DNA of 64,000 nucleotides from Albidovulum sediminicola (GCF_025751575.1 NZ_JAOWLA010000003.1:1-64000), one strand, 5' to 3'. Positions 44,733-54,646 are shown, numbered from the stretch's first letter. Notes: a model not told the origin generated them from the sequence alone. Translations and numbers: made by a program.

Positions 44733-44859
44733 TCGCCGCGCCCGCTGACGACTTGCGCGTTTTGCTTGACGCAGGCGCGGCATTGGTCATGCTGCACTGC
44801 GACGCGGAGGCCCGGCCGGGCCGCCCGCACGCGCAATACGCCATGAGAGGAAACCAACC

Positions 44860-46035
44860 ATGACCAATGTCGTAATCGTATCGGCCGCACGGACGGCCGT
44901 GGGCAGCTTCAACGGATCGTTCGCCAGCACGCCTGCCCACGATCTGGGGGCCGCCGTTCTGGAAGCGGTCGTGGCGCGCGCCGGGATCGACAAGGCCGAG
45001 GTTTCCGAAACCATCCTCGGTCAGGTGCTGACGGCCGGCCAGGGGCAGAACCCGGCGCGCCAGGCGCATATCAAGGCGGGGCTGGCGCAGGAAAGCGCCG
45101 CCTGGTCGATCAACCAGGTTTGCGGCTCCGGCCTGCGGGCGGTCGCGCTGGCCGCGCAACACGTCCAGCTTGGCGATGCCTCCATCGTCGCGGCTGGCGG
45201 TCAGGAAAGCATGTCGCTTTCGCCCCATGTCGCGCATCTGCGCGCCGGTCAGAAGATGGGCGACCTGAACTTCATCGATTCGATGATCAAGGACGGCCTC
45301 TGGGACGCCTTCAACGGCTACCACATGGGCACCACCGCCGAGAACGTCGCCAGCCGCTGGCAGATCGGCCGTGAGATGCAGGACGAATTCGCGCTGGCGA
45401 GCCAGAACAAGGCCGAAGCCGCGCAGAAGGCCGGCAAGTTCAAGGATGAGATCGTCCCCTTCATCGTCAAGACCCGCAAGGGCGACATCACCGTCGATCA
45501 GGACGAATACATCCGCCTCGGCGCCACGATCGAGGCGATGCAGAAGCTGCGCCCCGCCTTCGCCAAGGACGGCACCGTCACGGCCGGGAACGCCTCGGGC
45601 CTGAACGACGGCGCGGCGGCGGTCCTGGTGATGAGCGAGGCGGAGGCCGCCAAGCGCGGCCTGACGCCGATCGCGCGCATCGCCTCCTACGCGACGGCGG
45701 GCCTTGACCCGGCGATCATGGGCGTCGGACCGATCCATGCCAGCCGCAAGGCGCTGGAGAAAGCCGGCTGGAAGGCCGCCGACCTTGACCTGGTCGAGGC
45801 GAATGAGGCCTTTGCCGCCCAGGCCTGCGCGGTCAACAAGGACATGGGCTGGGATCCGGCGCGCGTCAACGTGAACGGCGGCGCCATCGCCATCGGCCAC
45901 CCGATCGGCGCCTCGGGCGCGCGTATTCTCAACACGCTCCTCTTCGAGATGCAGCGGTCCGGCGCGGGCAAGGGCCTCGCCACGCTCTGCATCGGCGGGG
46001 GCATGGGCGTCGCCATGTGCCTTGAACGGGCCTGA
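44860..46035 (+). CDS. phaA: Acetyl-CoA C-acetyltransferase PhaA
   Basis: This 391-residue biosynthetic thiolase condenses two acetyl-CoA to acetoacetyl-CoA, the first step of polyhydroxybutyrate synthesis. The nucleophile is Cys88 ([11 protein letters not shown]), the base Cys377 (TLCIGGGMG), with NEAFAAQ and [10 protein letters not shown] in between. GAGAGGAAACCAACC leads to the ATG. phaB follows 119 bases later in the same direction, so the pair can be named from context, although a hairpin separates them. Length and motifs are exactly those of PhaA. Confidence 0.96.
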   Translation: MTNVVIVSAARTAVGSFNGSFASTPAHDLGAAVLEAVVARAGIDKAEVSETILGQVLTAGQGQNPARQAHIKAGLAQESAAWSINQVCGSGLRAVALAAQHVQLGDASIVAAGGQESMSLSPHVAHLRAGQKMGDLNFIDSMIKDGLWDAFNGYHMGTTAENVASRWQIGREMQDEFALASQNKAEAAQKAGKFKDEIVPFIVKTRKGDITVDQDEYIRLGATIEAMQKLRPAFAKDGTVTAGNASGLNDGAAAVLVMSEAEAAKRGLTPIARIASYATAGLDPAIMGVGPIHASRKALEKAGWKAADLDLVEANEAFAAQACAVNKDMGWDPARVNVNGGAIAIGHPIGASGARILNTLLFEMQRSGAGKGLATLCIGGGMGVAMCLERA

Positions 46036-46055
46036 TCGCCACGCCGCAGCGAAAA

Positions 46056-46064
46056 TTTGCTGCA
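46056..46064. promoter_or_regulatory. TGC-rich sequence, possible PhaR-type site
   Basis: TTTGCTGCA and flanking bases downstream of phaA resemble the TGC-rich targets of the repressor PhaR in Paracoccus and relatives. Only one half-site-like stretch is present, so this is a guess. Confidence 0.15.
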
Positions 46065-46073
46065 AAAGCGAAA

Positions 46074-46108
46074 AAGCGGGCGCAATAATGTTGCGCCCGC
46101 TTCTTCGT
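46074..46108 (+). terminator. Hairpin between phaA and phaB
   Basis: AAGCGGGCGCAA (46074-46085) pairs perfectly with TTGCGCCCGCTT (46091-46102) around TAATG. CTTCGTTT follows, and a run of A precedes, so it could act in both directions. It lies 38 bases after the phaA stop and 52 before the phaB start, so it would reduce readthrough into phaB. Confidence 0.75.
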
Positions 46109-46154
46109 TTGGATAACAGGATTTCAAGCCCACAGTATTTTCACAGGAGGAATC

Positions 46155-46880
46155 ATGGCTAGGGTTGCACTGGTTACCGGCGGGTCCCGCGGCATCGGGG
46201 CCGCCATCTCGGCGGCTCTCAAGGCCGCAGGCTATTCCGTGGCCGCCAACTACGCGGGCAACGATGAGGCCGCGGCCGCCTTCACCAAGGAAACCGGCAT
46301 TCCCACCTACAAGTGGTCGGTCGCCGATTACGACGCCTGCAAGGCGGGCATCGCCCAGGTGGAAGCGGACCTTGGCCCGGTCGATGTGCTGGTGAACAAC
46401 GCCGGCATCACCCGCGACGCGATGTTCCACAAGATGACCCCTGCGCAGTGGAAAGAGGTGATCGACACCAACCTTTCGGGCGTCTTCAACATGACCCACC
46501 CGGTCTGGTCCGGCATGCGCGACCGCAAGTTCGGACGCGTGGTCAACATCTCCTCCGTCAACGGTCAGAAGGGGCAGGCGGGCCAGGCGAACTACTCCGC
46601 CGCCAAGGCCGGCGACATCGGTATCACCCGCGCGCTCGCGCAGGAAGGCGCGCGCGCCGGGATCACCGTCAACGCGATCTGCCCGGGCTACATCGGCACC
46701 GACATGGTGAAGGCCATCGACGAGAAGGTACTGGCGGAGCGCATCATCCCGCAGATTCCGGTCGGCCGCCTGGGAGAGCCCGAGGAGATCGCGCGCTGCG
46801 TCGTGTTCCTGGCCTCGGACGAGGCAGGCTTCATCACCGGCTCGACGATCTCGGCCAACGGCGGGCAGTTCTTCTCCTGA
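46155..46880 (+). CDS. phaB: Acetoacetyl-CoA reductase PhaB
   Basis: This 241-residue SDR enzyme reduces acetoacetyl-CoA to (R)-3-hydroxybutyryl-CoA with NADPH. It shows VTGGSRGIGAAIS at the N-terminus, VLVNNAGITRDAMFHKMT with the family's NNAG, and the catalytic Ser-Tyr-Lys in NISSVNGQKGQAGQANYSAAKAG. It ends GFITGSTISANGGQFFS as PhaB does. A perfect AGGAGG precedes the ATG. The gene follows phaA, and a strong terminator ends the unit. Together they supply the monomer for a PHB synthase encoded elsewhere. Confidence 0.96.
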   Translation: MARVALVTGGSRGIGAAISAALKAAGYSVAANYAGNDEAAAAFTKETGIPTYKWSVADYDACKAGIAQVEADLGPVDVLVNNAGITRDAMFHKMTPAQWKEVIDTNLSGVFNMTHPVWSGMRDRKFGRVVNISSVNGQKGQAGQANYSAAKAGDIGITRALAQEGARAGITVNAICPGYIGTDMVKAIDEKVLAERIIPQIPVGRLGEPEEIARCVVFLASDEAGFITGSTISANGGQFFS

Positions 46881-46903
46881 GCCGGACCGCATAGTATAGG
46901 GGA

Positions 46904-46930
46904 GGGCCGGTCGCAACGACCGGCCCTTTT
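46904..46930 (+). terminator. Rho-independent terminator of phaB
   Basis: GGGCCGGTCG (46904-46913) pairs perfectly with CGACCGGCCC (46917-46926) around a CAA loop and is followed by TTTT. It begins 24 bases after the phaB stop. Confidence 0.9.
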
Positions 46931-46945
46931 CCGTTGGAGAATCAG

Positions 46946-47827
46946 ATGACGCGCGCTCAGGCAACGGCGACCGGCTTCGTGGCGGTTCTGCTTTGGGCGT
47001 TGCTGGCAGTGCTGACGGTCGGAACCGCGCCGATGCCGCCGCTGCTTCTGACCTCGGTGACCTTCGCGATCGGGGGCGGGCTGGGGCTGATCTGGCTTGG
47101 CGTGACGCACAGTTGGGGCGATCTGCGCCGGGTGCCCCTGCGGGTCTACCTGTTCGGAACGGCGGGGCTGTTCGGCTACCATTTCCTCTATTTTTCGGCC
47201 CTGCGTCTGGCGCCGCCGGCCGAGGCGAGCCTGATCGCCTATCTCTGGCCACTCTTCATCGTGCTCTTCTCCGGCCTTCTGCCGGGGGAGCGGTTGACGG
47301 GCGGGCATATCGCGGGCGCGTTCCTGGCCTTTGCCGGGGCGGCGCTGATCCTTGGGCGCGGCACGGGCGGCGACCTGCCCCCGGGGGCCATGACCGGTTT
47401 GGGGCTGGCCTTCCTCTGCGCGCTGACCTGGTCGAGCTATTCTGTGGGATCGCGCCTCGTTGGCCATGCGCCAACAGCATCTGTCGCCGTGTTTTGCGTC
47501 GCCACGGCGATCCTTTCGGCCATTGCCCATGTGATGACCGAGCCGACCGTCTGGCCAGCCAGCGCTTGGGGTTGGGCAAGCTGCGTCGCCCTGGGCATAG
47601 GCCCGGTCGGCCTAGCCTTCTATGTCTGGGACATCGGCGTGAAGCGCGGCAACATCCAACTGCTTGGCGTCGCCTCATACGCGGCGCCGCTTCTGTCCAC
47701 TCTGGTCCTGATCGGCGCCGGTCAGGCGGCGGCGACGCCGCGTATTGCCATGTCGGCGCTTCTGATCACCTTGGGCGCGGCCCTGGCGGCCAGGGCCGGC
47801 GCCCGGAAAAGCCCCGCTCAGACCTGA
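46946..47827 (+). CDS. DMT-superfamily (EamA) exporter, YddG-like
   Basis: This 293-residue inner-membrane protein has ten hydrophobic segments in two EamA repeats. It begins MTRAQATATGFVAVLLWALL, and its first repeat contains GYHFLYFSALRLAPPAEASLIAYLWPL. The second repeat has FYVWDIGVKRGNIQLLGVASYAAPLLSTL. The sequence resembles YddG, an exporter of aromatic amino acids and similar solutes. The substrate is inferred from similarity only. It lies downstream of the phaB terminator and overlaps the convergent DUF465 gene by ten bases. Confidence 0.88.
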   Translation: MTRAQATATGFVAVLLWALLAVLTVGTAPMPPLLLTSVTFAIGGGLGLIWLGVTHSWGDLRRVPLRVYLFGTAGLFGYHFLYFSALRLAPPAEASLIAYLWPLFIVLFSGLLPGERLTGGHIAGAFLAFAGAALILGRGTGGDLPPGAMTGLGLAFLCALTWSSYSVGSRLVGHAPTASVAVFCVATAILSAIAHVMTEPTVWPASAWGWASCVALGIGPVGLAFYVWDIGVKRGNIQLLGVASYAAPLLSTLVLIGAGQAAATPRIAMSALLITLGAALAARAGARKSPAQT

Positions 47828-47985
47828 CTGAGACGGGCGATCTCTTCCTTGAGCCGCAATTTCTGCTTCTTCATCTCCGCAATTTGCAGGTCATCGGAGC
47901 CGGGCTGGCGAAGCGCCTCTTCCACGGCTTCGGACAAATGCTGGTGCTTCTTGCGAAGTTCCTGCAGGTGCGAACTCATCGACAT
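47818..47985 (-). CDS. DUF465 (YdcH) small protein
   Basis: This 55-residue helical protein, MSMSSHLQELRKKHQHLSEA then VEEALRQPGSDDLQIAEMKK and KLRLKEEIARLSQV, is the DUF465/YdcH type, a short antiparallel coiled coil. Its role is unknown. GAGGAGA precedes the ATG at 47985. It converges on the YddG-like exporter gene and overlaps its 3' end by ten bases. Confidence 0.93.
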   Translation of the reverse strand: MSMSSHLQELRKKHQHLSEAVEEALRQPGSDDLQIAEMKKQKLRLKEEIARLSQV

Positions 47986-48113
47986 CGTCGTCTCCTCTCC
48001 TGTGAAACCTGTCACAATCCCATCACATAAGATGAGTCGTGTCACGCGGAACCGAAGGCCGAATCGCCCCCTGCGACGCAAAGCGCCAATCTCCGCCGAG
48101 ACCGGTTCGGGGG

Positions 48114-48863
48114 TCAGATTTCCAGGGCCGCCCCATGGCGCAAAACCGCCTGCGCCGCAGCGGTGAAACTGTCGCCGTCGCGCATGTGCCGCTCGCCTTC
48201 ATGCAGGACAAACGGAGCCAGAAGCCGGAGCGCGCCGCGCCCGCCCTTCCGGGCCCTGAGAATGACGCGCGTCGCATCGCGGCCCGCGCGAGGGGCCACC
48301 GGAAGGATCGCGATGCTTCCCGCGCCCTTCAACGCCAGCACGTCCGCCAGCCGGTCGGCGGACTGGATCATCGTCAGCCAACCGCCGGGGTGCAGCCGTC
48401 TGAGCGCGGCCTGAAGCCAAAGCGCCAGCGGCGTCTTCTCGCGCAGGGCGCGTTCGCGGCCCGCGTCGCGCGCGGGCGTGCCCCCGCTTGCCGGGTAATA
48501 GGGCGGATTGGCAATGACGTGATCGAAGCTTTGGGCGCGCAGACCGGCGGGTATATGCGCCAGATCGCCATCGACCACCGTCAGGCCGAGGCCGCTTTCG
48601 GCCGCGTTGCGCCGTGCGAGGTCGGCATAGCCTGCCTGAAGCTCCAGCCCCGTGACCCTCACCCCCGGCACCCGTGCGGCCAGGCAGAGGGAGGCGACGC
48701 CGGCCCCGCAACCCAGCTCCAGCACCGTCTCACCGGGCCGGGCGGGGCAAGCGGCGGCCAGAAGCACCGGGTCCATCGCCGCGCGGTAGCCTTCGCGCGG
48801 CTGCCAGATCCGCAGACGCCCGCCAAGAAAGCCATCGCAGCTCAGGTCCGTGTCGGCGAACAT
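48114..48863 (-). CDS. SAM-dependent methyltransferase, tRNA1(Val) (adenine-37-N6) type
   Basis: This 249-residue protein has the Rossmann SAM site VLELGCGAGVASLCLA near residue 47-62 and the N6-adenine catalytic motif HVIANPPYYPASGG near residue 112. GLELQAGYADLARRNA and VVDGDLA complete the SAM pocket. The sequence start GFLGGRLRIWQPREGYRAAM matches the TrmN6/YfiC family, which methylates A37 of tRNA1(Val). It shares one base with the upstream DUF2007 stop (TGATG), so they are coupled. Identity is likely, but RNA versus other targets is not proven. Confidence 0.88.
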   Translation of the reverse strand: MFADTDLSCDGFLGGRLRIWQPREGYRAAMDPVLLAAACPARPGETVLELGCGAGVASLCLAARVPGVRVTGLELQAGYADLARRNAAESGLGLTVVDGDLAHIPAGLRAQSFDHVIANPPYYPASGGTPARDAGRERALREKTPLALWLQAALRRLHPGGWLTMIQSADRLADVLALKGAGSIAILPVAPRAGRDATRVILRARKGGRGALRLLAPFVLHEGERHMRDGDSFTAAAQAVLRHGAALEI

Positions 48864-49078
48864 CAGCCCTCGGGCCCGATGCCGTGGTCGCGCAGGATCG
48901 CGCTGGCCATGAAGTGATCCTTCTCGCGCACCATCAGGCGCCGGGGCAGCATTCCGATCGACCCTTCGAGCACGCTCATGTGGACGTCGAGTTGAAACAC
49001 CGCTATATCCTCCGCCTCAAGAAGGGCGGTTGCGAGGGCGATCACGGTTGGGTCGTTGGTTCGAACAAGCTCCTTCAT
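48863..49078 (-). CDS. DUF2007 domain-containing small protein
   Basis: This 71-residue protein has the DUF2007 (putative signal-transducing) pattern KELVRTNDPTVIALATALLE and EDIAVFQLDVHMSVLEGSIG, then LPRRLMVREKDHFMASAILR. The fold resembles PII-type ferredoxin-like proteins; the function is not established. It is the first gene of the unit with the methyltransferase. Its ATG at 49078 lies 54 bases from the divergent polyprenyl synthase ATG. Confidence 0.9.
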   Translation of the reverse strand: MKELVRTNDPTVIALATALLEAEDIAVFQLDVHMSVLEGSIGMLPRRLMVREKDHFMASAILRDHGIGPEG

Positions 49079-49132
49079 GATCCGAGACTTAAGGACAAGC
49101 CCCGGCCTTTGTCGAGGGTGGACAGGACCGGG

Positions 49133-50134
49133 ATGAGTTTGGACGAAGCCGCGATGAAACCGCACGACCGCCTCAGCGCACATCTTGCGGGCGACATGGA
49201 GAGCGTGAACGCGCTGATCCGGGAACGGATGGCGTCGGAACACGCCCCCCGCATCCCGGAGGTGACCGCGCATCTGGTCGAGGCCGGGGGGAAGCGGCTG
49301 CGGCCGCTCCTGACGCTCGCTGCGGCGCGGCTTTGCGGCTACGGCGGCCCCTATCACGTCCATCTGGCCGCGACGGTGGAGTTCATCCATACCGCGACGC
49401 TGCTTCACGACGATGTCGTCGATGAAAGCAAGCAGCGGCGCGGGCGGCCGACCGCGAACCTGCTTTGGGACAACAAGTCCTCGGTTCTTGTGGGGGATTA
49501 CCTGTTCTCGCGCTCGTTCCAGTTGATGGTGGAAACAGGATCGCTGCGGGTGCTCGATATCCTCGCCAATGCCTCCGCGACGATCGCCGAGGGCGAGGTG
49601 CTGCAACTGACGGCGGCGCAGGACCTGGCGACGGACGAAGGGGTTTACCTCAAGGTCGTGCGGGGCAAGACGGCGGCGCTGTTTTCGGCCGCGACCGAGG
49701 TCGGCGGCGTGATCGCCGAGGCGCCGGAAGATCAGGTGCGCGCACTTTACACCTATGGCGACGCGTTGGGGATCGCCTTCCAGATCGTCGACGACCTGCT
49801 CGATTACGGCGGCGCGACGGAGACGATCGGCAAGAACGTCGGCGATGACTTCCGTGAACGCAAGCTGACGCTGCCCGTGATCAAGGCGGTCGCTCAGGCC
49901 TCGGAAGAGGAGCGGGCCTTCTGGCGGCGAGTCATCGAGAAGGGCGACCAGCGCGAGGGCGACCTGGAACAGGCGATGGCGCTGATGGCGCGGCATGGGG
50001 CGATGGAGGCCGCGCGCGCCGATGCGCTCGGCTGGGCGGCCCGCGCGAAGGCGGCGCTTGCGGCGTTGCCGGATCATCCGCTGCGGGCGATGCTGTCGGA
50101 CCTCGCGGATTTCGTCGTCGCGCGCGTCAGCTGA
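49133..50134 (+). CDS. All-trans polyprenyl diphosphate synthase (ubiquinone side chain)
   Basis: This 333-residue enzyme extends FPP or GPP with isopentenyl diphosphate. It has the first Asp-rich motif [18 protein letters not shown] near residue 92 and the second [12 protein letters not shown] near residue 219, and [14 protein letters not shown] for substrate binding. This is the octaprenyl/decaprenyl type (IspB/DdsA), which feeds UbiA and ubiquinone. Residues upstream of the first DDxxD determine chain length; likely product is Q10 side chain by taxonomy, an inference. It converges on ispE with an eight-base overlap. Confidence 0.93.
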   Translation: MSLDEAAMKPHDRLSAHLAGDMESVNALIRERMASEHAPRIPEVTAHLVEAGGKRLRPLLTLAAARLCGYGGPYHVHLAATVEFIHTATLLHDDVVDESKQRRGRPTANLLWDNKSSVLVGDYLFSRSFQLMVETGSLRVLDILANASATIAEGEVLQLTAAQDLATDEGVYLKVVRGKTAALFSAATEVGGVIAEAPEDQVRALYTYGDALGIAFQIVDDLLDYGGATETIGKNVGDDFRERKLTLPVIKAVAQASEEERAFWRRVIEKGDQREGDLEQAMALMARHGAMEAARADALGWAARAKAALAALPDHPLRAMLSDLADFVVARVS

Positions 50135-50960
50135 GGATCGGCGCCGCCGCGACCCACCAGCCGGGATGCGCCTGCTCGATCGCGGCCGCGGCGGCCGTGG
50201 CGGTCAACCCCTCCGCGAAAAGTCCAAAACAGGTGGCGCCCGAGCCCGACATCCGCGCCAGCAGGCAGCCCGGCCGTGCTTCAAGCGCAGCCAAAACCGC
50301 GCCGATGGACGGGATCAGCTTGCGCGCCGCGGGTTCCAGGTCGTTGCGGCAGGTTGACAGGTAGCCCGCCAGATCCGCCGCCGTTTTCAGCGCGGGCATA
50401 GGCGGCAGGCCTGGATTGTCGCGGCGTTCCAGCGCGCGGAACACGTCCGGCGTCGAAACCGAGACACCGGGGTTCACCAGCACCAGATGGGCCGGTGGCA
50501 GGGCCGGCACAGCGTCCAGGACCTCTCCGATCCCGCGCATCCGAAGAGGCTTGCCGATGAGGCAGGCCGGCACATCCGCCCCCAGCACGGCCGTCGTAGC
50601 CGGATCCGGCAGGGTGCCGCCGCGCAGTCGGCAGATCGCACGCAGCGTGGCGGCGGCATCCGCCGAGCCGCCACCGATGCCGGAGGCGACCGGCAGGCGC
50701 TTTGTCAGGGTGATCGCGCTATTCTCCTCGCCCAGGAACCGCGCGGCGCGCAGGACCAGATTGTCGTCGCTGGCGGCAAGGCCGTTTCCCATCGGGCCGT
50801 CGATGGTCAGGCCCGGTTCAGCGTCGAACGCCACACGGACACTGTCCCCCACGCCTGCGAAGACGACGAGGCTGTCGAGCAGGTGATAGCCATCCGCGCG
50901 CCGTCCGGTCACATGCAGCGCAAGGTTGATCTTTGCCGGCGCGAATTCCTCAGTCGCCAT
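50127..50960 (-). CDS. ispE: 4-diphosphocytidyl-2-C-methyl-D-erythritol kinase
   Basis: This 277-residue GHMP kinase phosphorylates CDP-ME in the non-mevalonate isoprenoid pathway. It opens [20 protein letters not shown] with the family's Lys/Asn, and has the ATP loop [20 protein letters not shown] near residue 95 and [15 protein letters not shown] near residue 240. The ATG at 50960 overlaps the end of the TPR gene by 11 bases, so they are coupled. Its product pathway supplies the IPP used by the convergent polyprenyl synthase gene. Confidence 0.96.
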   Translation of the reverse strand: MATEEFAPAKINLALHVTGRRADGYHLLDSLVVFAGVGDSVRVAFDAEPGLTIDGPMGNGLAASDDNLVLRAARFLGEENSAITLTKRLPVASGIGGGSADAAATLRAICRLRGGTLPDPATTAVLGADVPACLIGKPLRMRGIGEVLDAVPALPPAHLVLVNPGVSVSTPDVFRALERRDNPGLPPMPALKTAADLAGYLSTCRNDLEPAARKLIPSIGAVLAALEARPGCLLARMSGSGATCFGLFAEGLTATAAAAAIEQAHPGWWVAAAPILS

Positions 50961-52650
50961 TCTTGCTGATGGCCAGCGGCTCCGCGCCCTCTTCGGAGAG
51001 GACCACATCCAGCCCGACTTCCAGCTTGCGGCGGATGCGGGTGGCCTCTTCCTCGGTCTCGGGCTCGAAGGACAGGGCGCGCTTCCACTGGAATTCCGCC
51101 TCGCGCTTGCGGCCGACGGCCCAGTAGACGTCGCCCAGGTGGTCGTTGACGATGCTGTCGACCGGCATCAGCCCGACGGCCTTTTCCATGTGGACCACCG
51201 CGTCGCCATAGCGCCCCATCCGGTAGAGCGCCCAGCCCAGGCTGTCGACGATGTAGCCGTCCTCGGGCTTGGCGGCGACGGCCTTCTCGATCATTGCCAG
51301 CGCCTCGTCTAGGTTCGTCTTCATCTCGAGGAAGGAATAGCCCATGTAGTTCAGCACCTGAGGCTGATCGGGGCTAAGCTCCAGCGCCTTGCGGAAATCG
51401 GCCTCCGCCGCCGTCCAGTCCTTTTCGCGCTCCAGGCAGATACCGCGGGTGTAGTAGACGACCCATTGGCCGGGCTGTTCGGCGCCCAGAGCCCCGATCG
51501 CCTTGTCGTAGGCGGAGACGGCCTCACCGAAGCGCTCTTGCCGCCGCAGGATGTCGCCGAGCGTGGACCAGACCACGGGCACATCGGGCATGGCCTTCGC
51601 CAGTTGCTCCAGCGCCTCGATGGCGGCGTCGATGCGGTCGGCGGCGACAAGCGCGTCCACCCGGCCAAGCTCCGCCGTCATGTAGGACGGATCGTCATGG
51701 CCGATCAGGTTGTAGGCTTCGGTCGCCAGGTCGTATTGCTTCTGCCGTTCCAGGATGCCAGCGCTCATGAGGATCGCGTCGGCGTAGCCGGGCTTCATGA
51801 ACTGGGCGAGCCGCGTGAAGGTGAGCGCGTCCAGCGCCCCGGTTTCGGCGTTGAGCACCCCCGCGACCGTGGCGAAGACCTCGGCGATCCCGTCGGCGGG
51901 GCCGGTGATCATGTCGAAGGGAACGCTGTCGCCCGCCGCCAGGCGCGCGCGAAGCGCCGAAAGCTCGGGGTCGAGCGCGCTGCCCGCGACCTGGTCGAGA
52001 AGCTCGATCGCGGCCGCGTTGCGCTCCAGCTGGCTGAGAATTTCCGCGTGCGCGATGATGCCCCGGCGCGTGGCGCGGATCGGCCCGGCCGCGTCGCCAG
52101 AAAAAATCTCGTCCGCGCCTTCGAAATCGCCGACCGAGGCCAGCGCGATCGCCTTGTGGTAAAGGCCGAAGGTCTTCAGCCCGGATTGATCGGCCACCTT
52201 GTCGAAAACGGTCAGCGCCTCGGACATCTGGCCCGCGCCGACCAGAGCCCAGGCGCGGAACAGGTCGTCCACGAGCGGCCCGGCCGTATGTCCGGCGTCC
52301 AGATCGGCAATCGCGGCGGCGTAGTCCCCCTGCCGGGCCAGATCGGTCAGGATCGCGAGTGTAAGGATCTGGCTGTCCAGACCCTGCTCGCGCTGCTTGC
52401 GGGCAATCGGCATGGCCTGGGCGGGCTGCCCTCGGGCGATCTGCGCCAGGATCGCGGTTTCGGCGATCGCCTCATTCGCCGGGTCCTGCTGAAGCGCGCT
52501 CGTCAGATAGGTGGCCGCTTGCGCGTAATCGAAGACCGAGAACGCCTGGCGGCCCGCCAGATAGGGCCCGGCCAGCCCGTCGGCGGAAGCGCAGACGGGG
52601 GCTTGCAACGCGCATGCGAGGGCAAGGGCGATCGGAAGACGGGCGGTCAA
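50950..52650 (-). CDS. Exported TPR protein
   Basis: This 566-residue protein begins with a signal peptide (read from a TTG start as [18 protein letters not shown] followed by VCASA). Many tetratricopeptide repeats follow. Examples are [20 protein letters not shown] and YDKAIGALG in the middle, and [20 protein letters not shown] and [20 protein letters not shown] near the C-terminus. GGAGGA lies eight bases before the TTG at 52650; the frame has no good ATG. It probably scaffolds envelope or membrane complexes. It is followed and overlapped by ispE. Partner unknown. Confidence 0.88.
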   Translation of the reverse strand: MTARLPIALALACALQAPVCASADGLAGPYLAGRQAFSVFDYAQAATYLTSALQQDPANEAIAETAILAQIARGQPAQAMPIARKQREQGLDSQILTLAILTDLARQGDYAAAIADLDAGHTAGPLVDDLFRAWALVGAGQMSEALTVFDKVADQSGLKTFGLYHKAIALASVGDFEGADEIFSGDAAGPIRATRRGIIAHAEILSQLERNAAAIELLDQVAGSALDPELSALRARLAAGDSVPFDMITGPADGIAEVFATVAGVLNAETGALDALTFTRLAQFMKPGYADAILMSAGILERQKQYDLATEAYNLIGHDDPSYMTAELGRVDALVAADRIDAAIEALEQLAKAMPDVPVVWSTLGDILRRQERFGEAVSAYDKAIGALGAEQPGQWVVYYTRGICLEREKDWTAAEADFRKALELSPDQPQVLNYMGYSFLEMKTNLDEALAMIEKAVAAKPEDGYIVDSLGWALYRMGRYGDAVVHMEKAVGLMPVDSIVNDHLGDVYWAVGRKREAEFQWKRALSFEPETEEEATRIRRKLEVGLDVVLSEEGAEPLAISKNGD

Positions 52651-52710
52651 GGTCGGGCTCCTCCGCAGGGCATGTCGAGGCAGACTAGTGCGCCCGGCCC
52701 CCCAAAGCAA

Positions 52711-52739
52711 TGCGGGGCCGCCCCAAGGGCAGCCCCGCA
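52711..52739 (-). terminator. Hairpin downstream of the ETF-QO gene
   Basis: TGCGGGGC (52711-52718) pairs with GCCCCGCA (52732-52739), with further G/C pairing inside the loop. It lies about 22 bases after the ETF-QO stop on the minus strand. No clear T tract follows, so termination may depend on Rho or be partial. Confidence 0.5.
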
Positions 52740-52760
52740 GGTCAGAAGCCGCCGGAGCGG

Positions 52761-54410
52761 TCACATGTTGGGATAGTTCGGCCCGTCGCCACCCTGCGGC
52801 GTGGTCCAGTTGATGTTCTGGCTCGGGTCCTTGATGTCGCAGGTCTTGCAGTGGACGCAGTTCTGGAAGTTGATCTGGAACCGCGGACCGTCCTCGCCCT
52901 CCAGCACCTCGTAGACGCCGGCCGGGCAGTAGCGCTGGGCCGGTTCGTCATACTTGGGCAGGTTGACCCTGATGGGGGTGCTTTCGTCCTTCAGCCGCAG
53001 GTGGCAGGGCTGGCTTTCCTCGTGATTCGTCGCGGCGAAGGCGACGTTGGTCAGCCGGTCGAAGGACAGAACGCCATCGGGTTTGGGGTAGTCGATCTTC
53101 GGAAATTTCGACGCCTCGCCGGTCGCGGCGGCGTCGGTCTTGCCGTGCTTGAGCGTGCCGAAGAGCGACAGCCCGAACAGGTGGTTCGTCCACATGTCGA
53201 AGCCCCCGAAGGCGAGCGAGGCGATCATGCCCCAGCGCGACCACATCGGCTTGACGTTGCGCACGCGCTTGAGGTCCTTGGCGATCGGGCCGGAGCGCAG
53301 GTTGGCCTCATAGGCCGCCAGCTCGTCGCCGCCGCGCCCCTCGCCGATGGCGGCGTGCGCTGCTTCGGCCGCGTGGATGCCGGAAAGCATGGCGTTGTGG
53401 TTGCCCTTGATCCGCGGCACGTTCACGAGCCCGGCCGAGCAACCGAGGATCGCCACGCCCGGCGCCACGACCTTCGGGATCGACTGCCAGCCGCCTTCGC
53501 TGATCGCGCGCGCGCCGTAGGCCACGCGCTTGCCGCCCTTCAGAAGCTCGGCCACCATCGGGTGATGCTTGAAGCGCTGGAACTCCATGTAGGGGTAAAG
53601 GTGCGGGTTCTGGTAGTTCAGGTGCACCACGAAGCCCACATAGACCTGGTTGTTTTCCAGGTGATAGATGAAGGACCCGCCGCCCGCGTTCTTGCCCAGC
53701 GGCCAGCCCATCGTGTGGGTCACCGTGCCCTCGCGGTGCTTCGCGGGGTCAATCTCCCAGATTTCCTTCATGCCAATGCCGAACTTCTGCGGGCAGTGGC
53801 CCTTGGACAGCTCGTATTTCGCGATCACTTCCTTGGCCAGCGACCCGCGCACCCCTTCGGAGAGGAACACGTATTTCCCGTGCAGTTCCATCCCCGGTTC
53901 GTACTGCGGCCCCGGCGTGCCGTCGGCCTGAAGGCCCATCTCGCCCGCGACCACGCCCTTGACCTCGCCGTTCTCGCCATAGACGAGTTCTGAACAGGCC
54001 ATGCCCGGGAAGATCTCGACGCCAAGCCCCTCGGCCTGCTCGGCCAGCCAGCGGCAGACATTGCCCATCGAGACGATGTACTTGCCGTGGTTGTCCATGA
54101 AGGGCGGCATCGGCCAGTTCGGGATGCGCATGTGGCCCGCTTCGCCGAGGACGTAGAAGTTGTCCTTCTTCACCTCGGTCTTGATCGGTGCGCCCATGGC
54201 CTTCCAGTCGGGAAGCAGCGCGTCGAGGCCAGAGGTGTCCAGCACCGCGCCCGACAGGATATGCGCGCCAACCTCGGAGCCCTTTTCCAGCACGACGACG
54301 TTCAGGTCTGCGTCAAGCTGCTTCAGGCGGATCGCGGCAGACAGGCCCGCAGGCCCGGCGCCCACGATCACCACGTCATATTCCATCGCTTCGCGCGTCA
54401 CGTCGGTCAT
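52761..54410 (-). CDS. Electron transfer flavoprotein-ubiquinone oxidoreductase
   Basis: This 549-residue membrane-associated enzyme passes electrons from ETF (reduced by acyl-CoA dehydrogenases) to ubiquinone. It has the N-terminal FAD site YDVVIVGAGPAGLSAAIRLK and a ubiquinone-binding region. The C-terminal [4Fe-4S] ligands lie in RYCPAGVYEV and FQNCVHCKTCDIKDPSQNIN. GAGGGG is eight bases before the ATG at 54410, which decides this start over the ATG at 54416. It fits functionally with the acyl-CoA dehydrogenase at 58536. greA is divergent upstream. Confidence 0.97.
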   Translation of the reverse strand: MTDVTREAMEYDVVIVGAGPAGLSAAIRLKQLDADLNVVVLEKGSEVGAHILSGAVLDTSGLDALLPDWKAMGAPIKTEVKKDNFYVLGEAGHMRIPNWPMPPFMDNHGKYIVSMGNVCRWLAEQAEGLGVEIFPGMACSELVYGENGEVKGVVAGEMGLQADGTPGPQYEPGMELHGKYVFLSEGVRGSLAKEVIAKYELSKGHCPQKFGIGMKEIWEIDPAKHREGTVTHTMGWPLGKNAGGGSFIYHLENNQVYVGFVVHLNYQNPHLYPYMEFQRFKHHPMVAELLKGGKRVAYGARAISEGGWQSIPKVVAPGVAILGCSAGLVNVPRIKGNHNAMLSGIHAAEAAHAAIGEGRGGDELAAYEANLRSGPIAKDLKRVRNVKPMWSRWGMIASLAFGGFDMWTNHLFGLSLFGTLKHGKTDAAATGEASKFPKIDYPKPDGVLSFDRLTNVAFAATNHEESQPCHLRLKDESTPIRVNLPKYDEPAQRYCPAGVYEVLEGEDGPRFQINFQNCVHCKTCDIKDPSQNINWTTPQGGDGPNYPNM

Positions 54411-54574
54411 TCCCATTTCCCCTCGGCTGGCAGACGGGTCCAAAAGTCCCGGCGTTCCTAGCTTACCGGATGGGCCGAAGCAATCATGACGCGACATGAT
54501 ATTGCCCAATCGCGCCCATATCGAAACTTTCTTTCGGCATGGGCATGCCGCCGCCCCTTGCGGCGGCCTCCCGC

Positions 54575-54603
54575 TTGACTTTACGGTCGCAACGCGGATT
54601 TAC
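54575..54603 (+). promoter_or_regulatory. Possible sigma70-type promoter of greA
   Basis: TTGACT (54575-54580), a 17-base spacer and ATTTAC (54598-54603) precede the greA ATG by 44 bases. The -35 matches 5/6; the -10 is poor. Confidence 0.35.
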
Positions 54604-54646
54604 ACGGGCCTGAACGGGCAGCACCCCGAAACGAACGACGGGCAGT

